DNA of 32,177 bases, from assembly GCA_964477735.1 (NCBI GenBank), contig CAYZFD010000017.1:1-32177 (forward strand), read 5' to 3'. The notes under the pieces were generated by a model, which was not told where the DNA came from, did not search any database, and worked only from the letters and a program-made list of their open reading frames with translations. Shown piece by piece: positions 16,373 through 23,921 of this stretch. The stretch's first letter is position 1. Every line of letters begins with the position of its first letter. Made by a program: the position numbers and the translations under genes. The DNA is from CAYZFD01 sp964477735. Its GTDB lineage: Bacteria > Bacteroidota > Bacteroidia > Flavobacteriales > Flavobacteriaceae.

Positions 16373-16981
16373 ATGAAAAGTGTATCGGCAAGCTTTGTGA
16401 TGAGCAACAGCAAAGTCGAGGGTTGTCCTAAAGGAGCGCTTCCCGAGTATGCCTTTATTGGCAGATCGAATGTGGGCAAATCTTCCTTAATTAACATGCT
16501 CACCAATCACAAAAATTTAGCGAAAACCTCAGGAAGACCCGGAAAAACACAGTTAATCAACCACTTCTTGATAAATAAAAAGTGGCATTTGGTTGATTTG
16601 CCTGGCTATGGATATGCCCGAGCATCAAAGTCTGACAAAAAGAATTTTCAAAATTTTATAACACAATATTTCAATAGAAGGGAGCAACTAGTTGCTGCAT
16701 TTGTATTGGTTGATATTCGACATGAACCACAGCCCATAGATTTAGAGTTTATGGCTTGGATTGGAAGCGCACAAATACCATTTGCAATCGTTTTCACCAA
16801 AGCGGATAAGTTAAAACCTCAGGCCATTGAAAACAATGTCGATCGTTATCTCAAAAAAATGATTGAAGGAGACTGGGCGTCCACACCACCTCATTTCATA
16901 ACCTCTTCTACAAACAAAATGGGCCGAGAAGCACTACTAGACTATATCGAGGATATTAATCAAAGTTTGACTACTGTTTAG
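16373..16981 (+). CDS. engB: Ribosome biogenesis GTPase EngB (YihA/YsxC)
   Basis: A TRAFAC-class GTPase needed for assembly of the 50S ribosomal subunit. The 202-aa length is standard. The G motifs are clear: G1 GRSNVGKS (30-37), G2 region KTSGRPGKTQLINHF, G3 DLPGYG (75-80), G4 TKAD (142-145) and G5 TSSTNKMG near the C-terminus. The N-terminal start SVSASFVMSNSKVEGCP is the usual EngB beta-strand. The 3' end overlaps the convergent gldC gene by 11 bases, so their transcripts are antisense at the ends. Confidence 0.96.
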   Translation: MKSVSASFVMSNSKVEGCPKGALPEYAFIGRSNVGKSSLINMLTNHKNLAKTSGRPGKTQLINHFLINKKWHLVDLPGYGYARASKSDKKNFQNFITQYFNRREQLVAAFVLVDIRHEPQPIDLEFMAWIGSAQIPFAIVFTKADKLKPQAIENNVDRYLKKMIEGDWASTPPHFITSSTNKMGREALLDYIEDINQSLTTV

Positions 16982-17315
16982 ACACCTTCTTCAGCTTGAG
17001 CTCTTGTGCAAAAAATTCACAAAAATCCTGAAAGGCAGCACTCATTTTAGTGTCATTTGTGGCCCTTAGATAACTTTCGCGCATCCCCACAAGTGTTTGA
17101 TGAACAAAAACTTGCATTTGATCAACAGGCATTTCCTTTGTCCATAAATCCATTCGAAGTGAAGTTTGATCTTCCTCATCCCAAACCGATAAGAAAATTG
17201 CTTTTGATGCACTGTCTTGAATACCACCATCGGGTGCAGACCACCTCAGTTTTTCGGGAACTTTGTTTTCATCTAAATCAACCTTAATAGTGATTTCACT
17301 CGTGTGTTTACTCAT
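16971..17315 (-). CDS. gldC: Gliding motility protein GldC
   Basis: A 114-aa soluble protein matching GldC of Flavobacteriia. It starts KHTSEITIKVDLDENKVPEKLRWSAPDGG (shown in part) and contains the AIFLSVWDEEDQTSLRMDLW and MRESYLRATND segments. In Flavobacterium johnsoniae, gldB and gldC form an operon; gldB is essential for gliding, while gldC stabilises it or helps its function. No catalytic motif or signal sequence is visible, suggesting a cytoplasmic partner. The start overlaps the gldB stop by 4 bases. Presence of gldBC alone does not prove gliding, because both genes persist in many non-gliding Flavobacteriia. Confidence 0.93.
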   Translation of the reverse strand: MSKHTSEITIKVDLDENKVPEKLRWSAPDGGIQDSASKAIFLSVWDEEDQTSLRMDLWTKEMPVDQMQVFVHQTLVGMRESYLRATNDTKMSAAFQDFCEFFAQELKLKKVSKQ

Positions 17316-18283
17316 TTTCTAGGGGGTTTATAGCCCGCTTTGTTAAACAATTCATCTGCGGGTAAATTTAAAATGTCTGGCAAAGGTAGTACATTCTTTT
17401 GGGCAAAAGCACGTACAAACTGCCACCCAAGCCATCGACCTATTCTTCCAGGAGATTCCTGATCAATTTCTAGGTAGAACTTGGTGAAAGGAGCCTCTTC
17501 AATAAATCGAATTCTTAGGTCACTATCTGTATCAAAAAGGAGTTTTTTCTCAGTGAAATATCGCCAAATGTTGGCTTCATTTTCGATAACCCACTGCAAT
17601 TCTTCCTCAGAATAACCCATCAATTGGGCGTCAGAAAGTGTGGGTGAAACCAGCGAAGCCCAATACAAAATCTTACCCCAATACACCATTTGAGAGAGTA
17701 AAGTTCGATTTGAAGCTGGCAAAACCCAACGTATTGCTAGGGCTTTGGCTATATCGGCCATCAAAAAATTGGGGTCGAGCCGTTTAGAAATATAGATAGG
17801 AAAATCTTTATAAAACGAATGATTGGCTCCAAGATAATTGTCTAATGAAAGAAGAAGTAAGCTGTCTGCATCTATGATTTTTGCATGATAATCCAAATCT
17901 GAGGTAAGCGTTATGACTTTGGGCGTGCGCGCAGTTGGATGATAGGCTTTGCGTTGCTCCAAAACCTCTTGGATCATTTTTGTTAAACCATCGCTTTTAG
18001 AAAATTTGTGTTTAACTTCTTGATAAACAGCTATTTGAACAGAATCCTGAAGACGTTCCACCCACACACTTTCGGGAAATTGAGCAGGAAAAAAATAGGG
18101 GTATAAATTTTTAAGTGACTGAAGTTCTTCGGGTTTAGACTCATAAAAAAGCTGTTCAAACCTAACCACTTCTAAGGGGTAATCAAGAGGAACGGGGGGC
18201 TTTTTACGAACTGTTTGCTGACACGAAAACAACCCCAAAAGAAGGACGCTCACAATTTTAAATGTCATTTTTATACCTTTCAT
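17312..18283 (-). CDS. gldB: Gliding motility lipoprotein GldB
   Basis: A GldB-family lipoprotein of about 323 aa. A short N-terminal signal (MKGIKMTFKIVSVLLLGLF) ends in the lipobox LFSC, so Cys21 would be lipidated and the protein exported to the periplasmic side of the envelope. Family segments include EVVRFEQLFY, LYPYFFPAQFPESVW and YLGANHSFYKDFPIYISKRLDP. A longer reading frame extends to 18352, but that start would bury the signal peptide 50 residues inside and would overlap the predicted promoter. ATG 18268, preceded by AAAGG, is an equally plausible start. GldB is essential for gliding in F. johnsoniae, although its biochemical role is not settled. It is cotranscribed with gldC. Confidence 0.9.
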   Translation of the reverse strand: MKGIKMTFKIVSVLLLGLFSCQQTVRKKPPVPLDYPLEVVRFEQLFYESKPEELQSLKNLYPYFFPAQFPESVWVERLQDSVQIAVYQEVKHKFSKSDGLTKMIQEVLEQRKAYHPTARTPKVITLTSDLDYHAKIIDADSLLLLSLDNYLGANHSFYKDFPIYISKRLDPNFLMADIAKALAIRWVLPASNRTLLSQMVYWGKILYWASLVSPTLSDAQLMGYSEEELQWVIENEANIWRYFTEKKLLFDTDSDLRIRFIEEAPFTKFYLEIDQESPGRIGRWLGWQFVRAFAQKNVLPLPDILNLPADELFNKAGYKPPRK

Positions 18284-18291
18284 AAATCCAG

Positions 18292-18299
18292 TATTTTTG
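18292..18299 (+). promoter_or_regulatory. Candidate nadE promoter -7 element
   Basis: TATTTTTG fits TAnnTTTG, giving a leader of about 60 bases before the nadE ATG. The -33 region is poor. It lies inside the predicted 5' leader of the gldB transcript. Confidence 0.4.
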
Positions 18300-18349
18300 T
18301 GTGAGGTCATGTAGGTTTTTAACCTCAATAAATTAAGCCAACTAAACTT

Positions 18350-18357
18350 CAAAATTA
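18350..18357 (-). promoter_or_regulatory. Candidate gldBC promoter -7 element
   Basis: The minus strand reads TAATTTTG, a match to TAnnTTTG, about 67 bases before the gldB start at 18283. Its upstream half would extend into the first codons of nadE. Confidence 0.4.
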
Positions 18358-18364
18358 ACTAAAA

Positions 18365-19156
18365 ATGAAGAACGCACAAGTTATAGATTTCATTGTGAAT
18401 TGGTTAAAAAACTATGCACAACAAGCTGGTGTGAATGGTTTTGTTGTTGGGGTTTCTGGAGGTGTAGATTCTGCCCTCACCTCTGCTCTTTGTGCACACA
18501 CAACGCTTCCGGTGTTGGCCATAGACATGCCTATTCATCAGGAAAAAACGCAAAGAAAAAGAGGACTAGACCATTTAGATTGGCTCTGTGAACATTTTGA
18601 GAATGTTCAACAAACAACTGTCGATCTAACGCCAACTTTCGATACATTTTCACAAAGTTTTTCCATCCATGAAAATCGCCCCAACCACAGCCTCTCATTG
18701 GCCAACGCACGTGCCCGCTTGCGCATGACTACACTCTATTATTTTGCAGGGGTTCATGGATATCTCGTCGCAGGCACTGGCAATAAAGTTGAAGATTTTG
18801 GCGTGGGTTTTTATACAAAATATGGAGATGGCGGGGTTGACCTTAGTCCGATAGCAGATTTGACCAAAACAGAAGTTCGGGCCTTGGCCAAGACACTTGG
18901 TGTGAGTGATGCCATTTGCCAAGCACCTCCAACAGATGGTCTTTGGGGTGATGACAGGACGGATGAGGACCAACTCGGCGCAAGCTATCCCGAGCTAGAA
19001 TGGGCCATGGCTCAAAAAGAACTCGGAAAAAACCCAGCAGATTTTAATGGAAGAGAACGGGAAGTTTTCGAAATTTTGCTCGAAAAAAACAATGCCAATC
19101 AACACAAAATACAACCCATTCCTATTTGCAGCATTCCTCATGAATTAAAAAAATAA
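18365..19156 (+). CDS. nadE: Ammonia-dependent NAD+ synthetase
   Basis: Adenylates nicotinic acid adenine dinucleotide with ATP and amidates it with ammonia, the last step of NAD+ synthesis. The 263-aa product contains the PP-loop SGGVDS (31-36) of the N-type ATP pyrophosphatase family. It also has the conserved VAGTGNKVEDFGVGFYTKYGDGGVD block (shown in part) and PPTDGLW with DEDQLG. The length shows it lacks the N-terminal nitrilase/glutaminase domain, so it needs free ammonia. Its location next to gldB is a frequent Flavobacteriia arrangement. It is followed by a response regulator on the same strand with its own predicted promoter. Confidence 0.96.
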   Translation: MKNAQVIDFIVNWLKNYAQQAGVNGFVVGVSGGVDSALTSALCAHTTLPVLAIDMPIHQEKTQRKRGLDHLDWLCEHFENVQQTTVDLTPTFDTFSQSFSIHENRPNHSLSLANARARLRMTTLYYFAGVHGYLVAGTGNKVEDFGVGFYTKYGDGGVDLSPIADLTKTEVRALAKTLGVSDAICQAPPTDGLWGDDRTDEDQLGASYPELEWAMAQKELGKNPADFNGREREVFEILLEKNNANQHKIQPIPICSIPHELKK

Positions 19157-19167
19157 TCATTTTTTCA

Positions 19168-19175
19168 TACATTTG
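19168..19175 (+). promoter_or_regulatory. Promoter -7 element of the response regulator
   Basis: TACATTTG matches TAnnTTTG exactly, 16 bases before the ATG at 19192, just after the nadE stop. The -33 region is not clear. Confidence 0.5.
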
Positions 19176-19191
19176 AAGAAACACTTAGTTC

Positions 19192-19836
19192 ATGCCCACA
19201 AACCTTCTCATTGCCGATCATCATCCTGTGGTCCACAAAGGACTAGAGGTTTTGTTTTCTGAATATGAAAATTTTCAGTTGCTAAAGCCCATTGTTGACA
19301 CTCAACAATTATTAAAGTTTTTAAAAAAAGAAGCCGATACAGTTGATGTTATTATTCTTGAAATTGACTTGCCTGGCGCTAGTTCGTTTAGTGTTTTAAA
19401 AAAAATAAAAGAAGATTACCCTGGCATTCGGATTGTGATATTCACTAGCCAATCAGAGGACATGTTTTCTGTGAGCAGTCTTAAGGCTGGAGCATCAGGT
19501 TTTATTTCTAAAAAAGAACCCTTAAACAACATTGTGCAGGCGGTGACTAAGGTTGTAAACGGCGGAGTTTACATTAGCCATGAACTGGCACAATCAATAG
19601 CCATTGATGCCACCACAGGAAGACCTAGAAAAATGTATGGAAAGCTTTCAAATAGAGAGGTTGAAATCCTTAAAATGCTATCGGATGGCCGTCGGATTAT
19701 TGATATTGCATATGAACTTGATATCAGCACAAAAACCGTGAGTACTTATAAACGACGAATCATGGACAAATTAAAAGTCCGATCGCTGGTTGAGTTAATT
19801 TATGTGGCCCAAAAAATGAAGGTTGAAGCGCTCTAA
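19192..19836 (+). CDS. NarL/LuxR-type response regulator with atypical receiver
   Basis: A 214-aa protein with an N-terminal receiver fold (about 1-120) and a C-terminal LuxR-type helix-turn-helix (about 150-208, LSNREVEILKMLSDGRR then STKTVSTYKRRIMDKLKV). The receiver is degenerate at key sites. The acidic pocket reads ADHHP, so the second Asp is His10. The phospho-acceptor position (four before the Pro of LPG) is Glu57, not Asp. Thr85 and Lys107 are kept. Canonical Asp phosphorylation is therefore unlikely, and the Glu may mimic the active state. There is no histidine kinase gene nearby. The target genes are unknown. I recall similar receivers at this locus in other Flavobacteriia, so this may be a conserved orphan regulator. 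The 3' end overlaps the convergent dnaG by 4 bases. Confidence 0.9.
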   Translation: MPTNLLIADHHPVVHKGLEVLFSEYENFQLLKPIVDTQQLLKFLKKEADTVDVIILEIDLPGASSFSVLKKIKEDYPGIRIVIFTSQSEDMFSVSSLKAGASGFISKKEPLNNIVQAVTKVVNGGVYISHELAQSIAIDATTGRPRKMYGKLSNREVEILKMLSDGRRIIDIAYELDISTKTVSTYKRRIMDKLKVRSLVELIYVAQKMKVEAL

Positions 19837-21788
19837 ACAACTCTGTTTAAACGCTTAGAAAGCAAAGTTTTAAGTTGCTGATAACTCATAATTTCATGAA
19901 GTATATCCCCGTTGTCTTGTGAATTTTTAGATTTTGTTTGTTCCTGAAGCACAGCAACTTTTTGATCGATGAGGTGGCAACGAAGATTTAAAATTGTTTC
20001 CGTAACCAGCTGATGAATGGAGGCATCTTTGGGTTTTATGAAAATATTTTTACCTTCCCAATTGTCAAGTTTATATTTTTCTTCACGCATTAAAATATGT
20101 GACAACTTTTCTGAAAGTTGAGACTCTAATTCATTGACAAAGGTTTCCATTTGTAAAACCCCAAATTGCTGTAATTTTTCTAAAATTTTGTTGTAAAGCG
20201 ACCTAAAGGCCGGATCGGCCAACTCAACCTCATCTTGCTGGAGGTCTAGAAAAATTTTTTCATGCACTACAGCTTCTACCTGTGTAGGTTCTAAGGAAAG
20301 ATTTCCGTCATCGGCTTGTTTCAATACCACATCATCGAATGATGTTTTGTGATGACCATATAATACCAAAATTTCAATCAACTTTTGTTCAAGTTCGAGT
20401 TGTTTGTCGACTCGCTTAATTTTGGCCGTTGGCGCAACAACATCTAACTCCCGAGCACCACTGTTCTTTTTGGCGACCTCGCCCTGTTGTTTTCGTCGAA
20501 TTTGTGCAAGGGTATTGAACAACACTTCCTCAGAAATGTCCATGATTGACGCACAGCTTTTAAGATAAACTTCCCGTTGAATGTGGTCGGGAATTTTGGC
20601 AATACTGATGACAATTTCACGGATAGTTTCGGCCTTTTTTATGGGATCGGCGCTTGCTTCCTTGGTCAGTAATTCGGCCTTAAAACGTATAAAATCTTGA
20701 GCGTTTTCTTGCAAAAACAAAACCAGTTCCTCAAATGGTGTTTTTAGGGCAAAACTATCAGGGTCTTCACCTTCAGGAAAAGAACATATTCTGACATTCA
20801 TGCCAGCTTCTAAAATTAAATCAATGCCACGCAAAGAAGCTCTTAAACCAGCCGCATCCCCATCGAAAAGTACCGTGATGTTGGGCGTGAGTCTTCTAAT
20901 GAGGCGAATTTGATCTGAGGTGAGTGCTGTTCCCGAAGATGACACCACATTTTTTATGCCCGCCTGATGAAGCTGAATCACATCTGTGTATCCTTCAACC
21001 AAATAGCACATATCCTCTTTTGCAATAGCTTGCTTGGCCTGATAAAGTCCATAGAGCACTTTGCTTTTGTGATAGATATCGCTTTCAGGTGAATTGAGAT
21101 ATTTGGCTGCTTTTTTGTCTTGAATAAGGATCCTACCACCAAAACCCAAAACCCTACCCGACATACTTTGAATTGGAAAAAGTACGCGCCCTTTGAAACG
21201 GTCAAATTGTTTTTGATCCTTAACGATTGTAAGGCCTGTTTTTTCTAAAAATTCGAGTTGATATTCTCCTTCGAGTGCTGCTGTGGTAAAAGCCTCCCAT
21301 TGATCCAGAGCATACCCTAGCCCAAACTGACGAATGGTATCTTCACGAAACCCTCTTTCTTTAAAATAGCTGAGTCCAATGGAGGTGCCTTCAGGATTTT
21401 TCCATAATACATCGGAAAAATATTTTTGTGCAAATTCTGAAACGAGATATAGGCTTTCTCTTTCCGATGCCTTCTCTTTTTCAAGGTCTGTTTGCTCAGT
21501 TTCTTCGATGTCAATATTGTAGCGCTTGGCCAAATATCGAATGGATTCAGGATAAGAAAAATGTTCGTGCTCCATCAAAAAAGCCACAACATTACCACCC
21601 TTTCCACTACTAAAATCTTTCCAGATTTGTTTCACAGGAGACACCATAAAACTTGGCGTGCGTTCGTCGCTAAACGGACTTAAACCCTTGTAATTTGAAC
21701 CCGATTTTTTGAGTTGAACAAAATCTCCTATCACCTCCTCAACTCGGGCGGTTTCGAAAACTTGGTCTATGGTGGATTTAGAAATCAA
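19833..21788 (-). CDS. dnaG: DNA primase DnaG lacking the zinc-finger ligands
   Basis: Synthesises RNA primers for replication. The 651-aa product has the CHC2-like N-terminal domain (about 1-100), the catalytic core, the TOPRIM domain (VEGYTDVIQLHQAG, TVLFDGDAAG, EGEDPDSF) and a C-terminal helicase-interaction region. The zinc-finger fold is kept (NYKGLSPFSDERTPSF, then IWKDFSSGKGGN), but the four Cys/His ligands of the classic C-PFH...CFGC pattern are Ser37, Ser40, Asp58 and Ser61. The start is a TTG: no in-frame ATG lies between it and the upstream stop, and the family N-terminus begins here (MISKSTIDQVFETARVEEVI). The catalytic TOPRIM acidic residues are intact, so the gene looks functional. 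Confidence 0.96.
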   Translation of the reverse strand: MISKSTIDQVFETARVEEVIGDFVQLKKSGSNYKGLSPFSDERTPSFMVSPVKQIWKDFSSGKGGNVVAFLMEHEHFSYPESIRYLAKRYNIDIEETEQTDLEKEKASERESLYLVSEFAQKYFSDVLWKNPEGTSIGLSYFKERGFREDTIRQFGLGYALDQWEAFTTAALEGEYQLEFLEKTGLTIVKDQKQFDRFKGRVLFPIQSMSGRVLGFGGRILIQDKKAAKYLNSPESDIYHKSKVLYGLYQAKQAIAKEDMCYLVEGYTDVIQLHQAGIKNVVSSSGTALTSDQIRLIRRLTPNITVLFDGDAAGLRASLRGIDLILEAGMNVRICSFPEGEDPDSFALKTPFEELVLFLQENAQDFIRFKAELLTKEASADPIKKAETIREIVISIAKIPDHIQREVYLKSCASIMDISEEVLFNTLAQIRRKQQGEVAKKNSGARELDVVAPTAKIKRVDKQLELEQKLIEILVLYGHHKTSFDDVVLKQADDGNLSLEPTQVEAVVHEKIFLDLQQDEVELADPAFRSLYNKILEKLQQFGVLQMETFVNELESQLSEKLSHILMREEKYKLDNWEGKNIFIKPKDASIHQLVTETILNLRCHLIDQKVAVLQEQTKSKNSQDNGDILHEIMSYQQLKTLLSKRLNRVV

Positions 21789-21841
21789 AATTGGACAATA
21801 TCAATGCACTAAAGTAGGGGAATTTTAGGAATTCTAAAAGC

Positions 21842-22819
21842 CTATCGCTTTCGTTCAATAACATAATCTACCAACTTTTGAAGCGCATCACGATAGGGTG
21901 ATTCCGGAAAAGATTGAAGTAGTGTTAATGCTTCAGATTGAAACTTTTTCATTTGCGAAACAGCAAAATCTAAACCACCATTTTCTTTCACATAAGCAAT
22001 AAGTTCTTGAACTTTTTTGGGGTTTTTGTTTTGATTTCGAATGATGTTAAGCAACCACTTTTTATCAGATTTTGGGGCATGATGCAAAGCATAAATCAGT
22101 GGCAAAGTCATCTTTTTTTCTTTAATATCTATGCCTGTTGGCTTTCCTATGCGTGTGGTTCCATAATCGAACAAGTCGTCCTTAATTTGAAAAGCCATAC
22201 CAATCAATTCACCAAACCTTCTCATTTTTTCGATGGTTGATGTGTCCGCTCCGCGTGAAGCTGCTCCCAATGCGCAACAAGCGGCTATGAGCGAGGCTGT
22301 TTTCTGACGAATAATTTCATAATATACCGTTTCATCGATATCGAGCAATCGAGATTTTTCAATCTGAAGCAACTCGCCTTCGCTCATATCACGAACAGCC
22401 TTTGAGATGATTTTAAGCAAATCAAAATCGTCGTGTTCTATACACAAAAGCATTCCTTTTGAAAGCAAATAATCCCCCACTAGAACTGCAATTTTGTTTT
22501 TCCATAGGGCATTGATAGAGAAAAATCCGCGCCGTTGGTAGCTTTCATCCACCACATCGTCATGAACGAGCGTGGCGGTGTGAATCAATTCAATCACTGA
22601 GGCTGCACGATAGGTTCTGTCAGTGATTTCGTTTTTTCCAATTAGTTTGGCAGTTAGAAAAACAAACATGGGACGCATTTGCTTGCCTTTTCGGTTCACA
22701 ATATAATGTGTGATTCGATTGAACAGTGCAACTTTTGAGGACATGGATTCGAAAAATTTCTTTTCGAACATCTCCATTTCCATCCTAATGGGTTCCTTGA
22801 TCTGTGCTACTGTTTTCAT
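21842..22819 (-). CDS. Trans-polyprenyl diphosphate synthase
   Basis: An all-trans prenyl chain elongase of 325 aa. The first Asp-rich motif DDVVD is at 87-91 (LVHDDVVDESYQRRG) and the second DDLFD at 214-218 (QIKDDLFDYG). GKQMRP (45-50) is the usual substrate-binding segment. No bulky aromatic residue lies in the positions just before the first motif (IHTATLVH), which favours long-chain products, such as the side chain of menaquinone, over farnesyl diphosphate. Product length cannot be fixed from sequence. A perfect -7 promoter element ends only 8 bases before the ATG, so the transcript would be nearly leaderless. Confidence 0.92.
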   Translation of the reverse strand: MKTVAQIKEPIRMEMEMFEKKFFESMSSKVALFNRITHYIVNRKGKQMRPMFVFLTAKLIGKNEITDRTYRAASVIELIHTATLVHDDVVDESYQRRGFFSINALWKNKIAVLVGDYLLSKGMLLCIEHDDFDLLKIISKAVRDMSEGELLQIEKSRLLDIDETVYYEIIRQKTASLIAACCALGAASRGADTSTIEKMRRFGELIGMAFQIKDDLFDYGTTRIGKPTGIDIKEKKMTLPLIYALHHAPKSDKKWLLNIIRNQNKNPKKVQELIAYVKENGGLDFAVSQMKKFQSEALTLLQSFPESPYRDALQKLVDYVIERKR

Positions 22820-22827
22820 CTATAGGT

Positions 22828-22835
22828 CAAAGATA
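22828..22835 (-). promoter_or_regulatory. Promoter -7 element of the polyprenyl synthase gene
   Basis: The minus strand reads TATCTTTG, a perfect TAnnTTTG, ending 8 bases before the ATG. The predicted 5' leader is only a few bases long. Confidence 0.55.
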
Positions 22836-22866
22836 GGGTTTCATATGGCATTGTCACACCATATTT

Positions 22867-23913
22867 TCACAAACTGCTTTTGTTGGCCAATTGACCACAG
22901 GCGGCATCGATGTCTTTTCCTCGAGAACGGCGAACCGTTACTGGTATTCGATGACTTTCTAATGCATAAATATAGCGGTCTATAGCCATAGAATCTGCCT
23001 GTTTAAATTCACGATTACCCGTCGGGTTATATTCTATTAGATTGACTTTTGAAGGAACTTTTTTACAAAAAGCAACTAAAGCATCCACATCTTCGGGTTG
23101 GTCATTGATTCCCTTCCAAACCACATATTCATAGGTCACCCTACTTTGAGTTTGCTCATACCAATAGGAAAGTGCTTCCTGGAGTTCAGCAAGTGGAAAA
23201 TTTAGGGTAAAAGGCATGATTTTATTTCGAACTTCTTCTCTGGCGGCATGCAAAGAAACAGCCAACTTAACTCGTGTTTTTTCGTTGGCCAATTTGATGA
23301 TCATTTTAGAGATTCCCGACGTAGAAACCGTGATGCGTTTTGGTGACATCCCTAAGCCTTTCGGACTGGTGATGCGTTCAATGGCCTTAATGGTGTTGTT
23401 ATAATTCATTAAGGGTTCACCCATACCCATGAACACAATATTTGAAAGCGGCCGATTAAAATACATCTGGCTTTGTCGATCGATAGCCACCACTTGATCA
23501 TATATTTCATCGGGTTGTAAGTTGCGCATTCTTTTAAGCGTGGCAGTTGCACAAAAATGACAGTCTAAGCTACAACCCACCTGACTGGAAACACAGGCAG
23601 TGCTTCGTGTGTTTGTTGGAATAAGCACAGATTCCACCACCAATCCATCATGAAGTCTTATGGCGTTTTTTATGGTGCCGTCTTTACTTTTTTGCTGCTG
23701 GTCCACAGCTACTGCATGAATTACAAAATGATCATTCAACCAAGCGCGGTGCACTTTGGAAAGGTTGGTCATTTCATCGAAACTTTTGCAAGCCTTTACC
23801 CAAAGCCACTCATAAACTTGACTTCCACGAAAGGCGGAGTCGCCCTTAGATTCAAAAAAGGCGCGTAAGGCTTCTTCGGACAAAGCACGAATGTCTTGAC
23901 GTTTGTCGCCCAT
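22867..23913 (-). CDS. rlmN: Dual-specificity 23S rRNA A2503 / tRNA A37 C2-methyltransferase
   Basis: A radical-SAM enzyme that methylates C2 of A2503 in 23S rRNA and of A37 in some tRNAs. The 348-aa product has the CX3CX2C iron-sulfur motif at Cys114, Cys118 and Cys121 (GCSLDCHFCA). The two catalytic cysteines of the mechanism correspond to Cys107 (TACVSSQVG) and Cys339 (AACGQLANKS). The SAM-binding segment VFMGMGEPLMNYNN is intact. Retention of both catalytic Cys and the GQLA tail separates it from unrelated radical-SAM proteins. The Cfr resistance paralogue is unlikely given this housekeeping context. It lies 8 bases after queA. Confidence 0.96.
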   Translation of the reverse strand: MGDKRQDIRALSEEALRAFFESKGDSAFRGSQVYEWLWVKACKSFDEMTNLSKVHRAWLNDHFVIHAVAVDQQQKSKDGTIKNAIRLHDGLVVESVLIPTNTRSTACVSSQVGCSLDCHFCATATLKRMRNLQPDEIYDQVVAIDRQSQMYFNRPLSNIVFMGMGEPLMNYNNTIKAIERITSPKGLGMSPKRITVSTSGISKMIIKLANEKTRVKLAVSLHAAREEVRNKIMPFTLNFPLAELQEALSYWYEQTQSRVTYEYVVWKGINDQPEDVDALVAFCKKVPSKVNLIEYNPTGNREFKQADSMAIDRYIYALESHRIPVTVRRSRGKDIDAACGQLANKSSL

Positions 23914-23921
23914 AGTTTTTG

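Noticed and set aside
19833..21788. dnaG as a pseudogene because the zinc ligands are missing
   Set aside because: The frame is full length, the TOPRIM catalytic residues are intact, and the residues around the lost ligands are well conserved. A TTG start is acceptable because no upstream ATG is in frame.
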